The notes: generated by a model not told the origin, from the letters alone. 64,000 bases of DNA from Pyrrhosoma nymphula (GCA_963573305.1 OY754332.1:146189977-146253976), one strand, 5' to 3'; numbered from the stretch's first letter, positions 50,901 to 56,102 are shown. Made by a program: numbers and translations.

Positions 50901-53900
50901 CTTCTGTTGCAACCACTCCTAAAACAAATTAAGCCCGATACATTATTTTCAGGACAAGTAATTATTATAGAGCTTACATATAAAATTTCACTTAAAATGG
51001 AGTTACAATCAATCGGAATATAGAAACTCAATAAAAATAAATCAAGTTTCATTGATAATTACATAAAATACATGTAAGTTAGATCACACCTCTAAATGTC
51101 TCTCCAGTCCAGCATAACAATCTGAAATAGTACGTACTATGTTTTGCTCACTGGTTGGTATCAGTTTATTTATGCTGATTGAAAAAAAACACAACCACTA
51201 TAATGTGAAGCACGAGCATTAATGGGTACAACATGGTGTTAAATTTTAGACAGCATTACTACAAAACAGGGAAGAAGTGCTAGACCTAACGCTCTGCACC
51301 AACTCGATGGTGGATTGCATCAAAGAATGGAGGGTATCGGGCGAAGTCACCTTGTCTGACCACCGACATATACTTTTCACACTACTCAAGGTTAATTATA
51401 AGCCAACAACGTACAGGAATCCCAGGACTACTGACTGGAGAAAGTACAGAGAACTACTTGGGGGACTGGTATTGCAGACTCCCCATTGCAAATTCAGGAA
51501 AGTAGACGAGATTGATGCTGCTGTTGATAACCTTCAGGACAGCATAATCTCTGCCTACAAAGAAAGCTGTCCCTTAAAAACCAGGAAAGAGGGAGCTAAG
51601 CTCCCCTGGTGGGACAACAAGCTGGAGCACCTTCGTAAGGAGACTAGAAGACTCTTTAACAAAGCTAAGAGGACTACAATGCCTGAGGACTGGGACAAGT
51701 TCAAAGCTTCCCAGCGCAGGTACAAGGCGACAATCAAACGGTCTAAAAGAGAATCTTGGAAGACCTTCTGTGGCAACATGGAAGCTATTCCGCAACTTTC
51801 AAGATTCCACAAAATTATTTCAAAAGACCCAGAAGCAGGAGTGGGTGCTCTTTTGCTTCCCTCGGGTGACTTCACGACATCCGACAAGGAAGCATTAAAG
51901 CTTATGCTGGAGACACACTTTCCTGGATTTCTGGAGGGGGAGGGGATGCATCATAGGGGGCCTCCCAGCCGTCCGGCTCGGACGGAATGGAGATTGGCCT
52001 CCAGCATCGTAACATATCATGCCACTAGATGGGCGATCTCAAGTTTCAGCCCATACAAGTCTGCTGGAGAAGATGGCATCTTCCCGGCACTTCTGCAAGA
52101 GGGACAGGAACTAATACTGTTACCAATTGTAAGAATTTTTCGCTCCTGCCTGGCATATGGATATGTTCCTAAAACCTGGAGGACCACAAAAGTCGTCTTT
52201 ATCCCTAAACCAGGAAAGACAGATTATACTAAGGCTAGTTCCTTTAGAGGAATTAGTCTCATGTCCTTCATGCTCAAAGCACTGGAGAAAATAGTGGACA
52301 GGTACATAAGAGAGGGACCGCTGAAGGACCATCCCTTACACCCGTTTCAACATGCCTATCAAAAAGGAAAGTCAGTTGAGACTGCGCTCCATAACCTAGT
52401 TTCTAGGATAGAAGGAGTACTGGAACATGGGATGTATGGGCTGGGGGCGTTCCTGGATATAGAGGGGGCCTTCAACAATACATCCTTTGACCAAATCTGC
52501 TGTGCAGCTAGGAGGCATGGGGTCCATCCACACATTGTGAGCTGGATAAGACACATGCTGGAAGAAAGAACCGTCAAAGTTGTCCTAAGGGACAGCACGA
52601 TGGAAGTGACCACGACCAGAGGGTGTCCACAGGGAGGGGTGCTTTCTCCACTCCTATGGAATCTGGTCATTAATGAACTAATCACAAGACTTAACAAAAC
52701 GGGAGCCTATACCCAGGGGTATGCAGATGATGTGGCAATCCTTATCGTCGGCAAATACCTGGATACTGTCTCCGGACTTATGCAAAAAGCCCTAGACAGA
52801 ACGATGGTCTGGTGCAATGAAACAGGATTGACGGTGAACCCTGATAAAACTAAACTCATATTGTTTACCAATAAGAGGAAGAGAGATGGCTTCGACCCCC
52901 CTTTACTGCAGGGCAGGATCCTACAGCCATCCCGATCGGTCAAGTACCTCGGAGTCATTTTGGACACCAAACTTAACTGGGGAGAGCATCTTGAGGTTAA
53001 AATCAAGAAAGCATGTGCCTCCCTATGGATCTGCAGAAGGGCCCTCGGCAAAACCTGGGGACTTCAGCCAAAATCGATAAAATGGATCTACTCTGCAGTG
53101 GTGAAGCCCGCCTTTCTACACTGTTCAATCGTCTGGTGGAAAAAGACAAGGCAGCTTACCGCAAGGTGCAAGCTCAACCACCTACAAAGAATGGCCTGTA
53201 TGGGAATCACGGGAGCTATGAGAACGACTCCCACCCTGGCCCTGGAAACCCTACTGAGCCTCGCACCACTTTATGTGGAGGTCGAAACTCAAGCTAGGAT
53301 GGCGGTCTATCGTCTCAAGAGACAGGGACAATGGAGTGACAGGGGAAGTCTCTCTGGTCACAGACAACTATGGACGGAGCTCAGGGAGTCGAACCCCATT
53401 TGCGAAATGGGCACAGACGACATGACAGTCGCATTTAACAAAACATCGCCTCTCTTCAAAACCCACTTCCCAACAAGGGAATGGTGGGACAAGGAAGGAG
53501 GTAAGGACAATGGAGCATATGTCTGGTTTACAGATGGCTCCAGGAAAGAAGGAAGAGCAGGAGCAGGAATATACTGCCGCCGACCTGACAAAAGGCTCTC
53601 AATTTCTCTGGGGGAACATGCTACGGTCTTTCAGGCAGAGGTCTACGCTTTGCTGACCTGTGCCTATATCGCTAAAGATATCTGCCACAAAGGCAGACAA
53701 ATTCGTATATGCACCGATAGTCAAGCAGCTTTAAAAGCTCTCACTTCCCCATGGTGCAAATCAAGACTACTGCTGGAATGTCGGGAAGCACTGGACTCCC
53801 TCAGCAGGCAGAGCAAGGTCGAACTTTTCTGGGTCCCTGGTCACACAGGTATAACCGGAAACGAGATAGCAGATGAACTGGCTAAGGAAGGCTCGAATGC

Positions 53901-56102
53901 GATCCCAGTTGGACCAGAGCCTTTCATCCCTATTGCACCCTCTTTAGGGATCGCGAAGATCAAAGAGTGGAACTTAGCTCAACACTCAGAGATCTGGAAA
54001 AATGTTCAGGGGCTTAGGCAAGCCAAGCTCCTAATAAAAGGACCCAAACCGGGACTATCAAGAAAGCTTCTCTCACTAGATAGAAGACAACTTCGTACGA
54101 TAGTGGGACTGCTTACTGGACACTATCTGGTTATGAGGCACCTTCATCTCCTGAGAATCACAGACTCGGCGAAATGCAGATGGTGCGAGGAAGAGGACGA
54201 AACAACATCACACGTACTCTGCAAGTGTCCCGCCTTGATGAGGACTAGAGTTAGGCATCTGGGCTCACCAGTTTTGGAACTAGATGAAGTCAGTGGTATC
54301 CCCGTGGAGGACATGTTATCCTTTAGCAGGGCGACTGGACTCTATGGGTGACCACATATAGGGTGGTTAGCACAATGGACCATTAGGTCTAAGTGCCCTA
54401 GGTCCTCCTTGAGGAACTCCACCAAAAATTTTCTAATCTAATCTAACTACAAAACAGGGCTAATTGAGCCAGCATTATGTTTTGGTGTAGCATGGTTAGT
54501 AAATTCAGGAATAAATCCAGCTGATGGTCACTTCCTGTCCACACACAAAGTATGTCGTCTACATACCAGTAATAATACTGTATATGTATTGTAGAAGATA
54601 TTGCGTCGAGTTAAAGAGATTGGTTTCCAAATTAACTAGAAAAAATTCAGCAAGAAGTGGAGAAATGGCCGAGCCCATGGCTAAACCATCCATTAGTCGA
54701 AAGAATTTATTTTCAAATCAGAAGTAATTTTGATTGGTAATTACTTTCAGTAGTTCTAACAGTTTACTAGAAATGACCACCTCAACGTTAGCAGTTGATA
54801 TAATACTTGATGCTATATATTAAAGGTTTCGGAAAACTTTTCAACAAATTACCGTAAGGGTTAAGGCAAGCTTCACTTGCTGGAAATTCCTAGTCTTGGG
54901 GGCCAATTCTGTAACCCATAACTCCGGAGTTATGGAGAGTAAGGAGTTATAATGGCCGCCATAGCTCCTTTGGATTTTACAGAACTGAAAATGACTCCAA
55001 TCAGAGTTAGGAATTGGAGACTTCTGTCAGAGGTTTGATAACGCCAACCCAAGACCCATTACTCCAATTCGTAACTCCAATTGGAGTTATTTTCAGTTGT
55101 GTACTAGTCAAAGGAGCTATGGTGGCCATTGTAACTCCTTACTCTCCGCAACTCCAAAGTTATGAGTTAAACAATTGGTCCCTTGATCACAATTTGTGAT
55201 ACTAAAGACTATTCAACAAATTATGCTTAAGGTTGAGGCAAGTTTCACTTGTCGGAAATTCCTGGAATTCCTTGTTCTGCACAACTTGGAATACTTAATA
55301 CTTTTTGTCACATTACCTACAGAGTAATGGTGAAGTCTTTTGTATCACCAATGTTGGTTGCACCTCCATGGTTTTATTTTTAGTAACAAATAATCACGTT
55401 CTGCCTGCTGTAGGCCAGTTGCAACAGCTCAAAAATTATCTTCTACTCTTTAGTACCTACATTTTTACTGAAGTCATGTTTTCTAAAAAGTTTTTTTTTT
55501 TAATTTCTTCAATTACACACATTGATTTTACATTTTTAGGTCCTTCCAACTATGATAAATAAAGATTTTATAGTAAATACCTTTTTACTTTGTTTGGGCT
55601 AATAATTGCATACTTAAGGATATGTTGAGAACTTGCTAATTTTTTAAATGTTGTGATTAATTATCTCAAACAGCCTTATCAACAGCCATAGAAAAAAAGG
55701 GAGGCGTAGCAGGCCATAACCTATTACTAAGGCAGGCACCCTGGAACTTAAGGTTCTGAAGTATACTTGACTAATTGTATGGTAGAAGGCCCAGGGAACT
55801 TCCGGTGTTGATGCTGTTCATGTGAGCTGAGTAGCCATATGACTTGAGCTTTCAGAAATTAATACATTTCCATCATATATAGTTCATTGCAAAAATGTGC
55901 ATAACTATAAAATATAAAAATGTCATGCATTATATCACCAAAATATTTATTATGCACTAACCTTCAGATACATTATACCAGGTACTGTTCCAATTTGTTC
56001 GACCTGAAATGATGTACCTAGTTATAGGAGGTCCATTTGATGCACCATCGGTCCATTGAATAGTAGCAGATGTTTTGAAAATATCAACTACCTTGACACC
56101 AC
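5822..56102 (-). CDS. Cont: Contactin, 3' part of gene (8 exons, FN3 domains 1-4 and GPI signal)
   Basis: Eight minus-strand exons with AG/GT borders join in compatible phases (entering 1,1,0,0,0,1,0,1 along the transcript) to give 442 residues and a stop. The product matches the C-terminal half of insect contactin, an Ig/FN3 adhesion protein that acts with Neurexin IV and Neuroglian at septate junctions. Recognisable signatures include the glycine run before FN3-2 (GGGGGKIGDLTVSW), GKLIGHRLKYWKEDG, YYVKVMAYNAAGEGPESERF, APQKPPSSVH and GGDGRMSSPAVTFQMG. The lectin-like and Ig exons are not in the window. There is no frameshift or internal stop, so the gene looks functional. Introns are 5043, 16068, 84, 7881, 7020, 12459 and 398 bases. 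The 3' UTR end and poly(A) site are not resolved. Confidence 0.95.
6324..6507 (-). CDS. Cont: Contactin exon: end of FN3-4
   Basis: A 184-base exon, phase 0 to phase 1, with acceptor ttattcag and donor gtaact. It encodes VRVWEVDQDMSTANDTIVKL and then KVYHMRVLAFSKGGDGRMSS, the last FN3 strands, ending TFQM plus one base. NDT is a potential N-glycosylation site. Confidence 0.95.
6508..8269. other. Contactin intron, no supported element
   Basis: First part of the 12.5-kb intron. A GC-richer patch at about 6800-7110 has overlapping short frames but no convincing domain. Confidence 0.4.
8270..8838 (+). repeat. Tandem pair of tRNA-like SINE units
   Basis: Two related units of about 280-290 bases lie head to tail. 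Each has a tRNA B-box-like motif (gttcgattctc at 8374; ggttcgagtcc at 8652) followed by a T run, then gttgcttttgata-like and gctgcttttgata-like sequence. Each ends with aacccttgcct (8539 and 8827). A clear A box is not visible, so Pol III activity is uncertain. Confidence 0.5.
8907..9131 (-). pseudogene. Mariner-like transposase C-terminal fragment
   Basis: A minus-strand frame reads PPHSPDLTLADFFLFSKLKS followed by PLKGQIFD. This is the third-catalytic-residue region and downstream stretch of mariner-type transposases (family form PPYSPDLAPCDFFLFPKLK). The upstream domain is missing and no inverted repeats were identified. Confidence 0.8.
9132..14639. other. Contactin intron, mostly unannotated AT-rich DNA
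   Basis: Nothing coding is supported. A GC-rich stretch at about 9400-9740 contains two loosely similar blocks (ttttgacctgcgaaaaggatt and ttttgacctgctaagtgatt). Another moderately GC-rich patch lies at 13000-13450. Both could be remnants of unrecognised repeats. Confidence 0.4.
14690..14860 (-). mobile_element. tRNA-derived SINE fragment
   Basis: On the minus strand, 14849-14811 reads like the 3' half of a tRNA: a gggctgcggcccgggtgg stretch followed by ggtcccgggttcgattccc with a canonical B box. The 5' half of the tRNA is absent, so this is not a tRNA gene. The limits of the SINE body are approximate. Confidence 0.5.
15016..15999 (-). pseudogene. P-element-like (THAP9-type) transposase pseudogene
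   Basis: Two minus-strand blocks of 168 and 156 codons lie in the same frame, separated by one TGA at 15493. They resemble the RNase H-like catalytic core of P-element/THAP9 transposases. Recognisable parts are ECVILFDEMSLMENLEYS, GFEYLGNLGRK, VFLIRGIHQNWKLPVGYFIS and FICDQASTNRKAIKEMG, then SLRNNFLNSDF and TADFIETINNLFDALNTKAY. The N-terminal THAP zinc finger and the C-terminus are not found nearby. The stop sits in a small slippage-like repeat (gtctttgtctttgaagtctt), which probably created it. Confidence 0.85.
16000..18966. other. Contactin intron, no supported element
   Basis: AT-rich with a GC-rich patch at about 17300-17620 that holds a 110-codon minus-strand frame lacking any known domain. 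No RNA gene or repeat recognised. Confidence 0.4.
18967..19100 (-). CDS. Cont: Contactin exon: start of FN3-4
   Basis: A 134-base exon, phase 1 to phase 0. The acceptor follows a T-rich tract and the donor is gtaggt. It encodes RTYMNAPQKPPSSVHLYEVD, VRVVWRYV and EEPLIGFK. Joined to the next exon it reads LIGFK-VRVWEVDQDMS without a break. Confidence 0.95.
19863..19867 (+). repeat. Target-site duplication of copia element, left copy
   Basis: ttatg directly before the 5' LTR, repeated after the 3' LTR at 24514-24518. Five bases is the usual copia duplication length. Confidence 0.85.
19868..20104 (+). repeat. Copia 5' LTR
   Basis: Starts tgtgagaatgtgaaaaaag and ends cattttcaga, matching the copy at 24278-24513 along its length. 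It is followed at once by the primer-binding site. Confidence 0.92.
20105..20120 (+). promoter_or_regulatory. Copia primer-binding site (initiator tRNA-Met half-molecule type)
   Basis: ggttatgggcccaggg lies flush with the 5' LTR end. It closely matches the site used by Drosophila copia, which primes from a cleaved initiator tRNA-Met fragment. Confidence 0.8.
20189..24197 (+). pseudogene. Copia gag-pol polyprotein, inactivated
   Basis: An open frame runs from about 20189 to 22755 without an ATG at its start; the likely ATG at about 20194 is one base out of frame. The gag zinc knuckle keeps CFYC but has lost its His and last Cys. The protease motif reads LDGGAT instead of LDSGAT. Integrase has HRRLGH near residue 411 (counting from 20308), one zinc Cys changed to Tyr (VYDTC), and its acidic triad (HSDVGG, SDNAGEY, NGKAERING). 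Pol is cut by a TAA at 22753, a TAG near 22897 and a frameshift near 23163-23185. Beyond that, RT keeps YVDD (about 23263) and RNase H keeps FCDADYA, MAEY and YSDNQGA. Confidence 0.93.
24262..24277 (+). other. Copia polypurine tract
   Basis: The purine-rich run ending aggggaag abuts the 3' LTR, the position required for plus-strand priming. Confidence 0.7.
24278..24513 (+). repeat. Copia 3' LTR
   Basis: Second LTR copy, about 97% identical to 19868-20104 by eye. It ends cattttcaga and is followed by the ttatg duplication. Confidence 0.92.
24514..24518 (+). repeat. Target-site duplication of copia element, right copy
   Basis: ttatg, identical to 19863-19867. Confidence 0.85.
24519..25824. 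other. Contactin intron, no supported element
   Basis: AT-rich spacer between the copia insertion and a foldback repeat; only chance frames. Confidence 0.4.
25825..26021. repeat. Foldback MITE
   Basis: Two arms of about 90 bases are inverted copies around an AT-rich centre near 25920. The left arm includes acttcaaatagtattaatcc and ggtttcaatggataac; the right arm holds their complements. Differences are few. It sits 100 bases beyond the donor of the contactin exon at 26121. Confidence 0.85.
26121..26289 (-). CDS. Cont: Contactin exon: core of FN3-3
   Basis: A 169-base exon, phase 0 to phase 1, with acceptor gtgtag and donor gtaagc. It encodes LKYWKEDGKEEDSVYYLSRS followed by an FN3 F-G hairpin, YYVKVMAYNAAGEGPESERF. 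The split last codon gives Glu when joined to the exon at 19100. Confidence 0.95.
26573..26660. repeat. CCCTGAC-rich short repeat
   Basis: The heptamer-containing phrase ttccctgac or a close variant recurs about four times (aattccctgacatttccctg, attccctgacaattccagg, tttccctgacgatcg). It looks like a low-complexity interspersed repeat remnant. Confidence 0.4.
26842..27029 (+). repeat. Tandem duplication, two ~94-base units
   Basis: Units 26842-26934 and 26935-27029 share ctacttttttaagcatgcta, tgtttgctggg, agatataaagta and tcctcaattggaaacattta, with a few substitutions and a short insertion in the second. Confidence 0.9.
27408..28143. mobile_element. TA-flanked TIR element, possible PIF/Harbinger derivative
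   Basis: The ends are imperfect inverted repeats: left aggtgtggtttcactgg, right on the other strand aggtctggttccagcgg, with TA on both sides. A minus-strand frame starting at 27715 begins MDGDDIVLLLFLEYEEEDDQ, an acidic Leu-rich start like that of PIF/Harbinger proteins, but the domain downstream is absent. The superfamily is uncertain. Confidence 0.45.
28068..28113. repeat. Perfect 18-bp stem with 10-base loop
   Basis: cacgtcgtccagctgcaa at 28068-28085 is exactly complementary to 28096-28113. It lies in the subterminal part of the TIR element ending at 28143. Confidence 0.9.
28494..28724 (+). pseudogene. Possible Tigger-like transposase C-terminus
   Basis: The frame ends with YIDYDLQACENGTLEPATVE and then a Ser/Glu/Asp-rich tail just before the stop. 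Tigger/pogo transposases often end with a short conserved stretch (VCE.L..EI) followed by an acidic tail. No catalytic residues remain. The match is short, so the call is tentative. Confidence 0.4.
29256..30172 (+). pseudogene. Reverse transcriptase fragment of the non-LTR element
   Basis: About 305 codons in one frame, starting near ILQKMRNLNFSCSSLNWFYS. RT domains 4-7 are visible, with the GVPQGS and YADD motifs, followed by the FLKINSDKTKSMII and TTKNLGVIFSNTLSW motifs typical of non-LTR RTs. It contains one TGA and is then cut by the inserted DNA in the middle of a conserved TRS motif. Confidence 0.9.
30163..30172 (+). repeat. Target-site duplication around the THAP element, left copy
   Basis: agttactaga, repeated at 31528-31537. 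Removing the sequence between the copies reunites the RT reading frame. Confidence 0.85.
30173..31527 (+). mobile_element. 1.36-kb DNA transposon with THAP remnant, inserted in RT gene
   Basis: Bounded by a 10-bp direct repeat and splitting an otherwise continuous RT frame. At about 30428-30600 the + strand reads RWCFVPQCTNTWVETPNKKF, the C-x4-C start of a THAP zinc finger, decaying into shifted frames. Subterminal inverted copies of tgacgtcattttcgct occur at 30292-30307 and, inverted, at 31293-31308. THAP fingers occur in P-superfamily and a few other transposases. P elements make 8-bp duplications, so two of the ten bases may be chance. No full transposase is present. Confidence 0.7.
31528..31879 (+). 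pseudogene. C-terminal end of the interrupted non-LTR ORF
   Basis: Reads VTRSDLNYLYVSHYRSSTFH and then SFTVAGSQTWNYLPKSIKDT, the conserved C-terminal region of jockey/CR1-like ORF2 proteins, in continuation of the fragment ending at 30172. The stop is at 31879. Confidence 0.85.
32072..33547. other. Intron DNA inside the pogo-like pair, unassigned
   Basis: Begins with a C-rich stretch (32090-32230), then AT-rich. A short inverted repeat (attcttccgatttt near 33227 and its complement near 33284) flanks about 45 bases. No coding signal. Confidence 0.4.
33917..34102. repeat. 186-bp near-perfect palindrome (foldback)
   Basis: Arms of 93 bases meet at gtagatctac (centre 34009/34010) with five mismatches. 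The arms include cgggtttccaaccgggttaa and aatctccattgtggccgacg. Each arm carries a ctgatgacgatgcgc..tcgaaac block (one arm has gtgatga) resembling hammerhead-type core spacing. It ends about 70 bases from the contactin donor at 34170. Confidence 0.95.
34171..34356 (-). CDS. Cont: Contactin exon: end of FN3-2 and start of FN3-3
   Basis: A 186-base exon, phase 0 to phase 0, with acceptor ttatctag and donor gtaaga. It encodes AANEVGFGPESEVATIFSAE followed by DMPQVAPS and an NSTALNVSW stretch with two potential N-glycosylation sites, then GKLIGHR. A long palindromic repeat starts only about 70 bases past its donor. Confidence 0.95.
34441..34614 (-). CDS. Cont: Contactin exon: core of FN3-2
   Basis: A 174-base exon, phase 0 to phase 0, with acceptor ttttttag and donor gtaaag. 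It encodes PFPIGDQNGPGIYYKIFWRR and ends EYEVKVQ, the conserved tyrosine-containing F strand of an FN3 domain. It is separated from the next exon by only 84 bases, the one short intron among multi-kilobase ones. Confidence 0.95.
35700..36738. mobile_element. Insertion nested in Tigger copy A
   Basis: Copy A and copy B align on both sides of this block, but it has no counterpart in B. Its right end reads, inward on the other strand, cagtcgagcacccataaccc and abuts a TA, again pogo-like. The left end could not be fixed and may be truncated. Confidence 0.5.
36895..37051 (+). pseudogene. Tigger-like transposase C-terminal fragment
   Basis: The frame reads VCAVQTLRNYLVGSDSCEQM and LEELQKIENKVNNIINRQRK, then ends SKQLKISNL and a stop. 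Tigger/CENP-B-type transposases end in a helical segment followed by a KQxKITDFF-like motif. The DDE core is missing. Confidence 0.55.
37392..38250. other. Contactin intron, no supported element
   Basis: Spacer between Tigger copy A and the left piggyBac end; only chance frames. Confidence 0.4.
38700..39711 (-). pseudogene. piggyBac transposase pseudogene
   Basis: On the minus strand, an acidic N-terminus begins at 39711 (MDSGEESVLTSSDSEVMDIE). The DDE_Tnp_1_7 domain follows in shifting frames: VKIRQYLHFAYNNDFDPQAH, KALHTPETDVTIDESLLMYK with the catalytic-region IDESL, GWRQFMPMKRASFG, FVLCELRTGYVWSTTIYT, and TENFYTSPDLADLLA near the end. Multiple stops and frameshifts inactivate it. Confidence 0.88.
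39712..40590. other. Unassigned DNA inside the piggyBac bounds
   Basis: Possibly the 5' region of the piggyBac element; no domain or repeat recognised. Confidence 0.35.
40591..40638 (+). repeat. tagtaacaaatata minisatellite, left block
   Basis: Repeats of the unit tagtaacaaatata, grading into an (AT)n run that abuts the LTR-like start at 40639. The same unit occurs at 49587-49660. Confidence 0.85.
40639..40664. repeat. Perfect 26-bp palindrome
   Basis: tgtgacataccgt followed by its exact reverse complement. It is directly next to the (AT)n end of the minisatellite. Confidence 0.98.
40639..41295 (+). mobile_element. Possible solo or truncated Gypsy-like LTR
   Basis: Begins with a perfect 26-base palindrome (tgtgacataccg and its complement), a start seen in some Gypsy LTRs. 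It has an ataaata box near 40863 and then ctctacgctcttagctctta. At 41296 a primer-site-like cctggtgtcgagcaggg follows an LTR-like ca end. No second LTR or pol was found, and the right end is inferred from the primer-site position. Confidence 0.4.
41296..42102. other. Unassigned DNA, possibly LTR element leader
   Basis: After the primer-site-like sequence there is no gag or pol. A T-rich stretch and a GC-rich stretch (41880-42080) precede the pogo-like end at 42103. Confidence 0.35.
43072..44695 (-). mobile_element. Tigger/pogo-like element, copy B (keeps transposase 5' end)
   Basis: A 1624-base TA-flanked element, inverted relative to copy A. On the minus strand it starts cagtgaaacctcgtatttgc at 44695 and ends ggggttttactg at 43072. 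It shares the outer regions of copy A but retains the transposase N-terminus instead of the C-terminus. Confidence 0.85.
43466..43968 (-). pseudogene. CENP-B/Tigger-like transposase N-terminus
   Basis: On the minus strand, KRGGKRTFSIKETIDILERV followed by VDLAKLLRLPIS matches the first psq-type helix-turn-helix. After a frame change, MEGLLKEWFLSARSSNIPIY and VIIREKALHIATRLGIENL match the second, CENP-B-type helix-turn-helix. The two together bind transposon ends in pogo/Tigger proteins. The DDE domain is deleted and several stops are present. Confidence 0.75.
44696..45769. other. Unassigned DNA between nested elements
   Basis: No coding signal. The stretch at 44950-45110 repeats ctacggcta-like phrases but not regularly. 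Confidence 0.35.
45770..47070. mobile_element. Non-autonomous piggyBac-like element (TTAA-flanked)
   Basis: A 1.3-kb block between TTAA at 45766 and TTAA at 47071. The ends begin ccctttcgcgacgg and, on the other strand, ccctttttgct-like sequence (ccctttt gctatgaacgacg). CCCT.. next to TTAA is typical of piggyBac. No transposase is present. The inverted match is short, so this is tentative. Confidence 0.5.
47071..49586. other. Unassigned DNA near the right pogo-like end
   Basis: Pyrimidine-rich at 47160-47440, otherwise AT-rich. A gaggttcgttaacctctt stretch at about 49136 resembles subterminal pogo repeats. No coding domain. Confidence 0.35.
49587..49660 (+). repeat. tagtaacaaatata minisatellite, right block
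   Basis: About five imperfect units of tagtaacaaatata, beginning exactly at the TA that flanks the pogo-like end. Same unit as at 40591. Confidence 0.9.
50683..50918 (-). CDS. Cont: Contactin exon: end of FN3-1 and start of FN3-2
   Basis: A 236-base exon entering in phase 1 and leaving in phase 0. The acceptor is gttttag and the donor gtatag, a weaker GT donor. It encodes the C-terminal strands of FN3-1 (SPWSIYEFRVIAGNELGYG) and the contactin-typical linker with five consecutive glycines before FN3-2. Splicing to the next exon gives DLTVSWQ joined to PFPIGDQNG, which fits the family. Confidence 0.95.
51258..51271 (+). repeat. Target-site duplication of non-LTR element, left copy
   Basis: actacaaaacaggg, repeated exactly at 54446-54459 at the end of the element's tail. 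Confidence 0.9.
51277..54351 (+). CDS. ORF2 fragment: endonuclease end, reverse transcriptase, RNase H, zinc motif
   Basis: The frame enters from the truncated 5' side, so no true start is present; it runs 1024 codons without a stop. It shows the last endonuclease motif (SDHRHILF, about residue 28) and RT motifs VVFIPKPGKTDYTKASSFRG, GCPQGGVLSPLLWNL (448) and QGYADDVAIL (480). RNase H follows, with FTDGSRKEG (750), FQAEVYAL, CTDSQAALKAL and FWVPGHTGITGNEIAD (850). A C-x2-C-x8-H-x4-C motif lies near residue 966. The RNase H after RT places it in the I/LOA/R1-related group. Most of the endonuclease is missing, so it cannot move on its own. Confidence 0.95.
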   Translation: MLDLTLCTNSMVDCIKEWRVSGEVTLSDHRHILFTLLKVNYKPTTYRNPRTTDWRKYRELLGGLVLQTPHCKFRKVDEIDAAVDNLQDSIISAYKESCPLKTRKEGAKLPWWDNKLEHLRKETRRLFNKAKRTTMPEDWDKFKASQRRYKATIKRSKRESWKTFCGNMEAIPQLSRFHKIISKDPEAGVGALLLPSGDFTTSDKEALKLMLETHFPGFLEGEGMHHRGPPSRPARTEWRLASSIVTYHATRWAISSFSPYKSAGEDGIFPALLQEGQELILLPIVRIFRSCLAYGYVPKTWRTTKVVFIPKPGKTDYTKASSFRGISLMSFMLKALEKIVDRYIREGPLKDHPLHPFQHAYQKGKSVETALHNLVSRIEGVLEHGMYGLGAFLDIEGAFNNTSFDQICCAARRHGVHPHIVSWIRHMLEERTVKVVLRDSTMEVTTTRGCPQGGVLSPLLWNLVINELITRLNKTGAYTQGYADDVAILIVGKYLDTVSGLMQKALDRTMVWCNETGLTVNPDKTKLILFTNKRKRDGFDPPLLQGRILQPSRSVKYLGVILDTKLNWGEHLEVKIKKACASLWICRRALGKTWGLQPKSIKWIYSAVVKPAFLHCSIVWWKKTRQLTARCKLNHLQRMACMGITGAMRTTPTLALETLLSLAPLYVEVETQARMAVYRLKRQGQWSDRGSLSGHRQLWTELRESNPICEMGTDDMTVAFNKTSPLFKTHFPTREWWDKEGGKDNGAYVWFTDGSRKEGRAGAGIYCRRPDKRLSISLGEHATVFQAEVYALLTCAYIAKDICHKGRQIRICTDSQAALKALTSPWCKSRLLLECREALDSLSRQSKVELFWVPGHTGITGNEIADELAKEGSNAIPVGPEPFIPIAPSLGIAKIKEWNLAQHSEIWKNVQGLRQAKLLIKGPKPGLSRKLLSLDRRQLRTIVGLLTGHYLVMRHLHLLRITDSAKCRWCEEEDETTSHVLCKCPALMRTRVRHLGSPVLELDEVSGIPVEDMLSFSRATGLYG
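54432..54445 (+). repeat. Non-LTR 3' tail of tctaa repeats
   Basis: tctaatctaatctaa lies between the 3' UTR and the second duplication copy. Its last a overlaps the first base of the duplication. Confidence 0.85.
54446..54459 (+). repeat. Target-site duplication of non-LTR element, right copy
   Basis: actacaaaacaggg, identical to 51258-51271. Confidence 0.9.
54842..55263. repeat. 50-base direct repeats flanking a foldback
   Basis: 54842-54891 and 55214-55263 are diverged direct copies (caacaaatta at one end and ggaaattcct at the other). They enclose the foldback at 54898-55183. Confidence 0.8.
54898..55183. repeat. Foldback MITE with about 100-base arms
   Basis: The left arm (ggccaattctgtaacccata, then gagagtaaggagttataatggcc) is complementary to the right arm ending in ttaaacaattggtccctt. 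Arms also share ccatagctcctttg and an aactgaaaat-type inner end. The centre carries further short actccaatt inverted repeats. Confidence 0.88.
55264..55961. other. Contactin intron, no supported element
   Basis: AT-rich, chance frames only. Confidence 0.4.
55962..56102 (-). CDS. Cont: Contactin exon: first half of FN3-1
   Basis: A 141-base exon entering in phase 1 and leaving in phase 1. The acceptor follows a pyrimidine-rich tract ending ttttag; the donor is gttagt. It encodes GVKVVDIFKTSATIQW, the start of the first FN3 domain after Ig6. It also has two potential N-glycosylation sites, NST and NVS, in the stretch around NWNSTWYNVSEG. It is the most upstream exon I can find; the exon carrying Ig6 is not visible between here and 64000. 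Confidence 0.93.

Larger units (their letters stand above)
51272..54445 (+). mobile_element. 5'-truncated non-LTR retrotransposon (I/LOA-like, with RNase H)
   Basis: A 3.2-kb insertion bounded by a 14-bp perfect duplication. It begins within the endonuclease domain, carries an uninterrupted 1024-codon frame and ends in a (TCTAA)n tail. An open frame, exact duplication and clean tail point to a recent insertion. It lies antisense to contactin. Confidence 0.95.
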
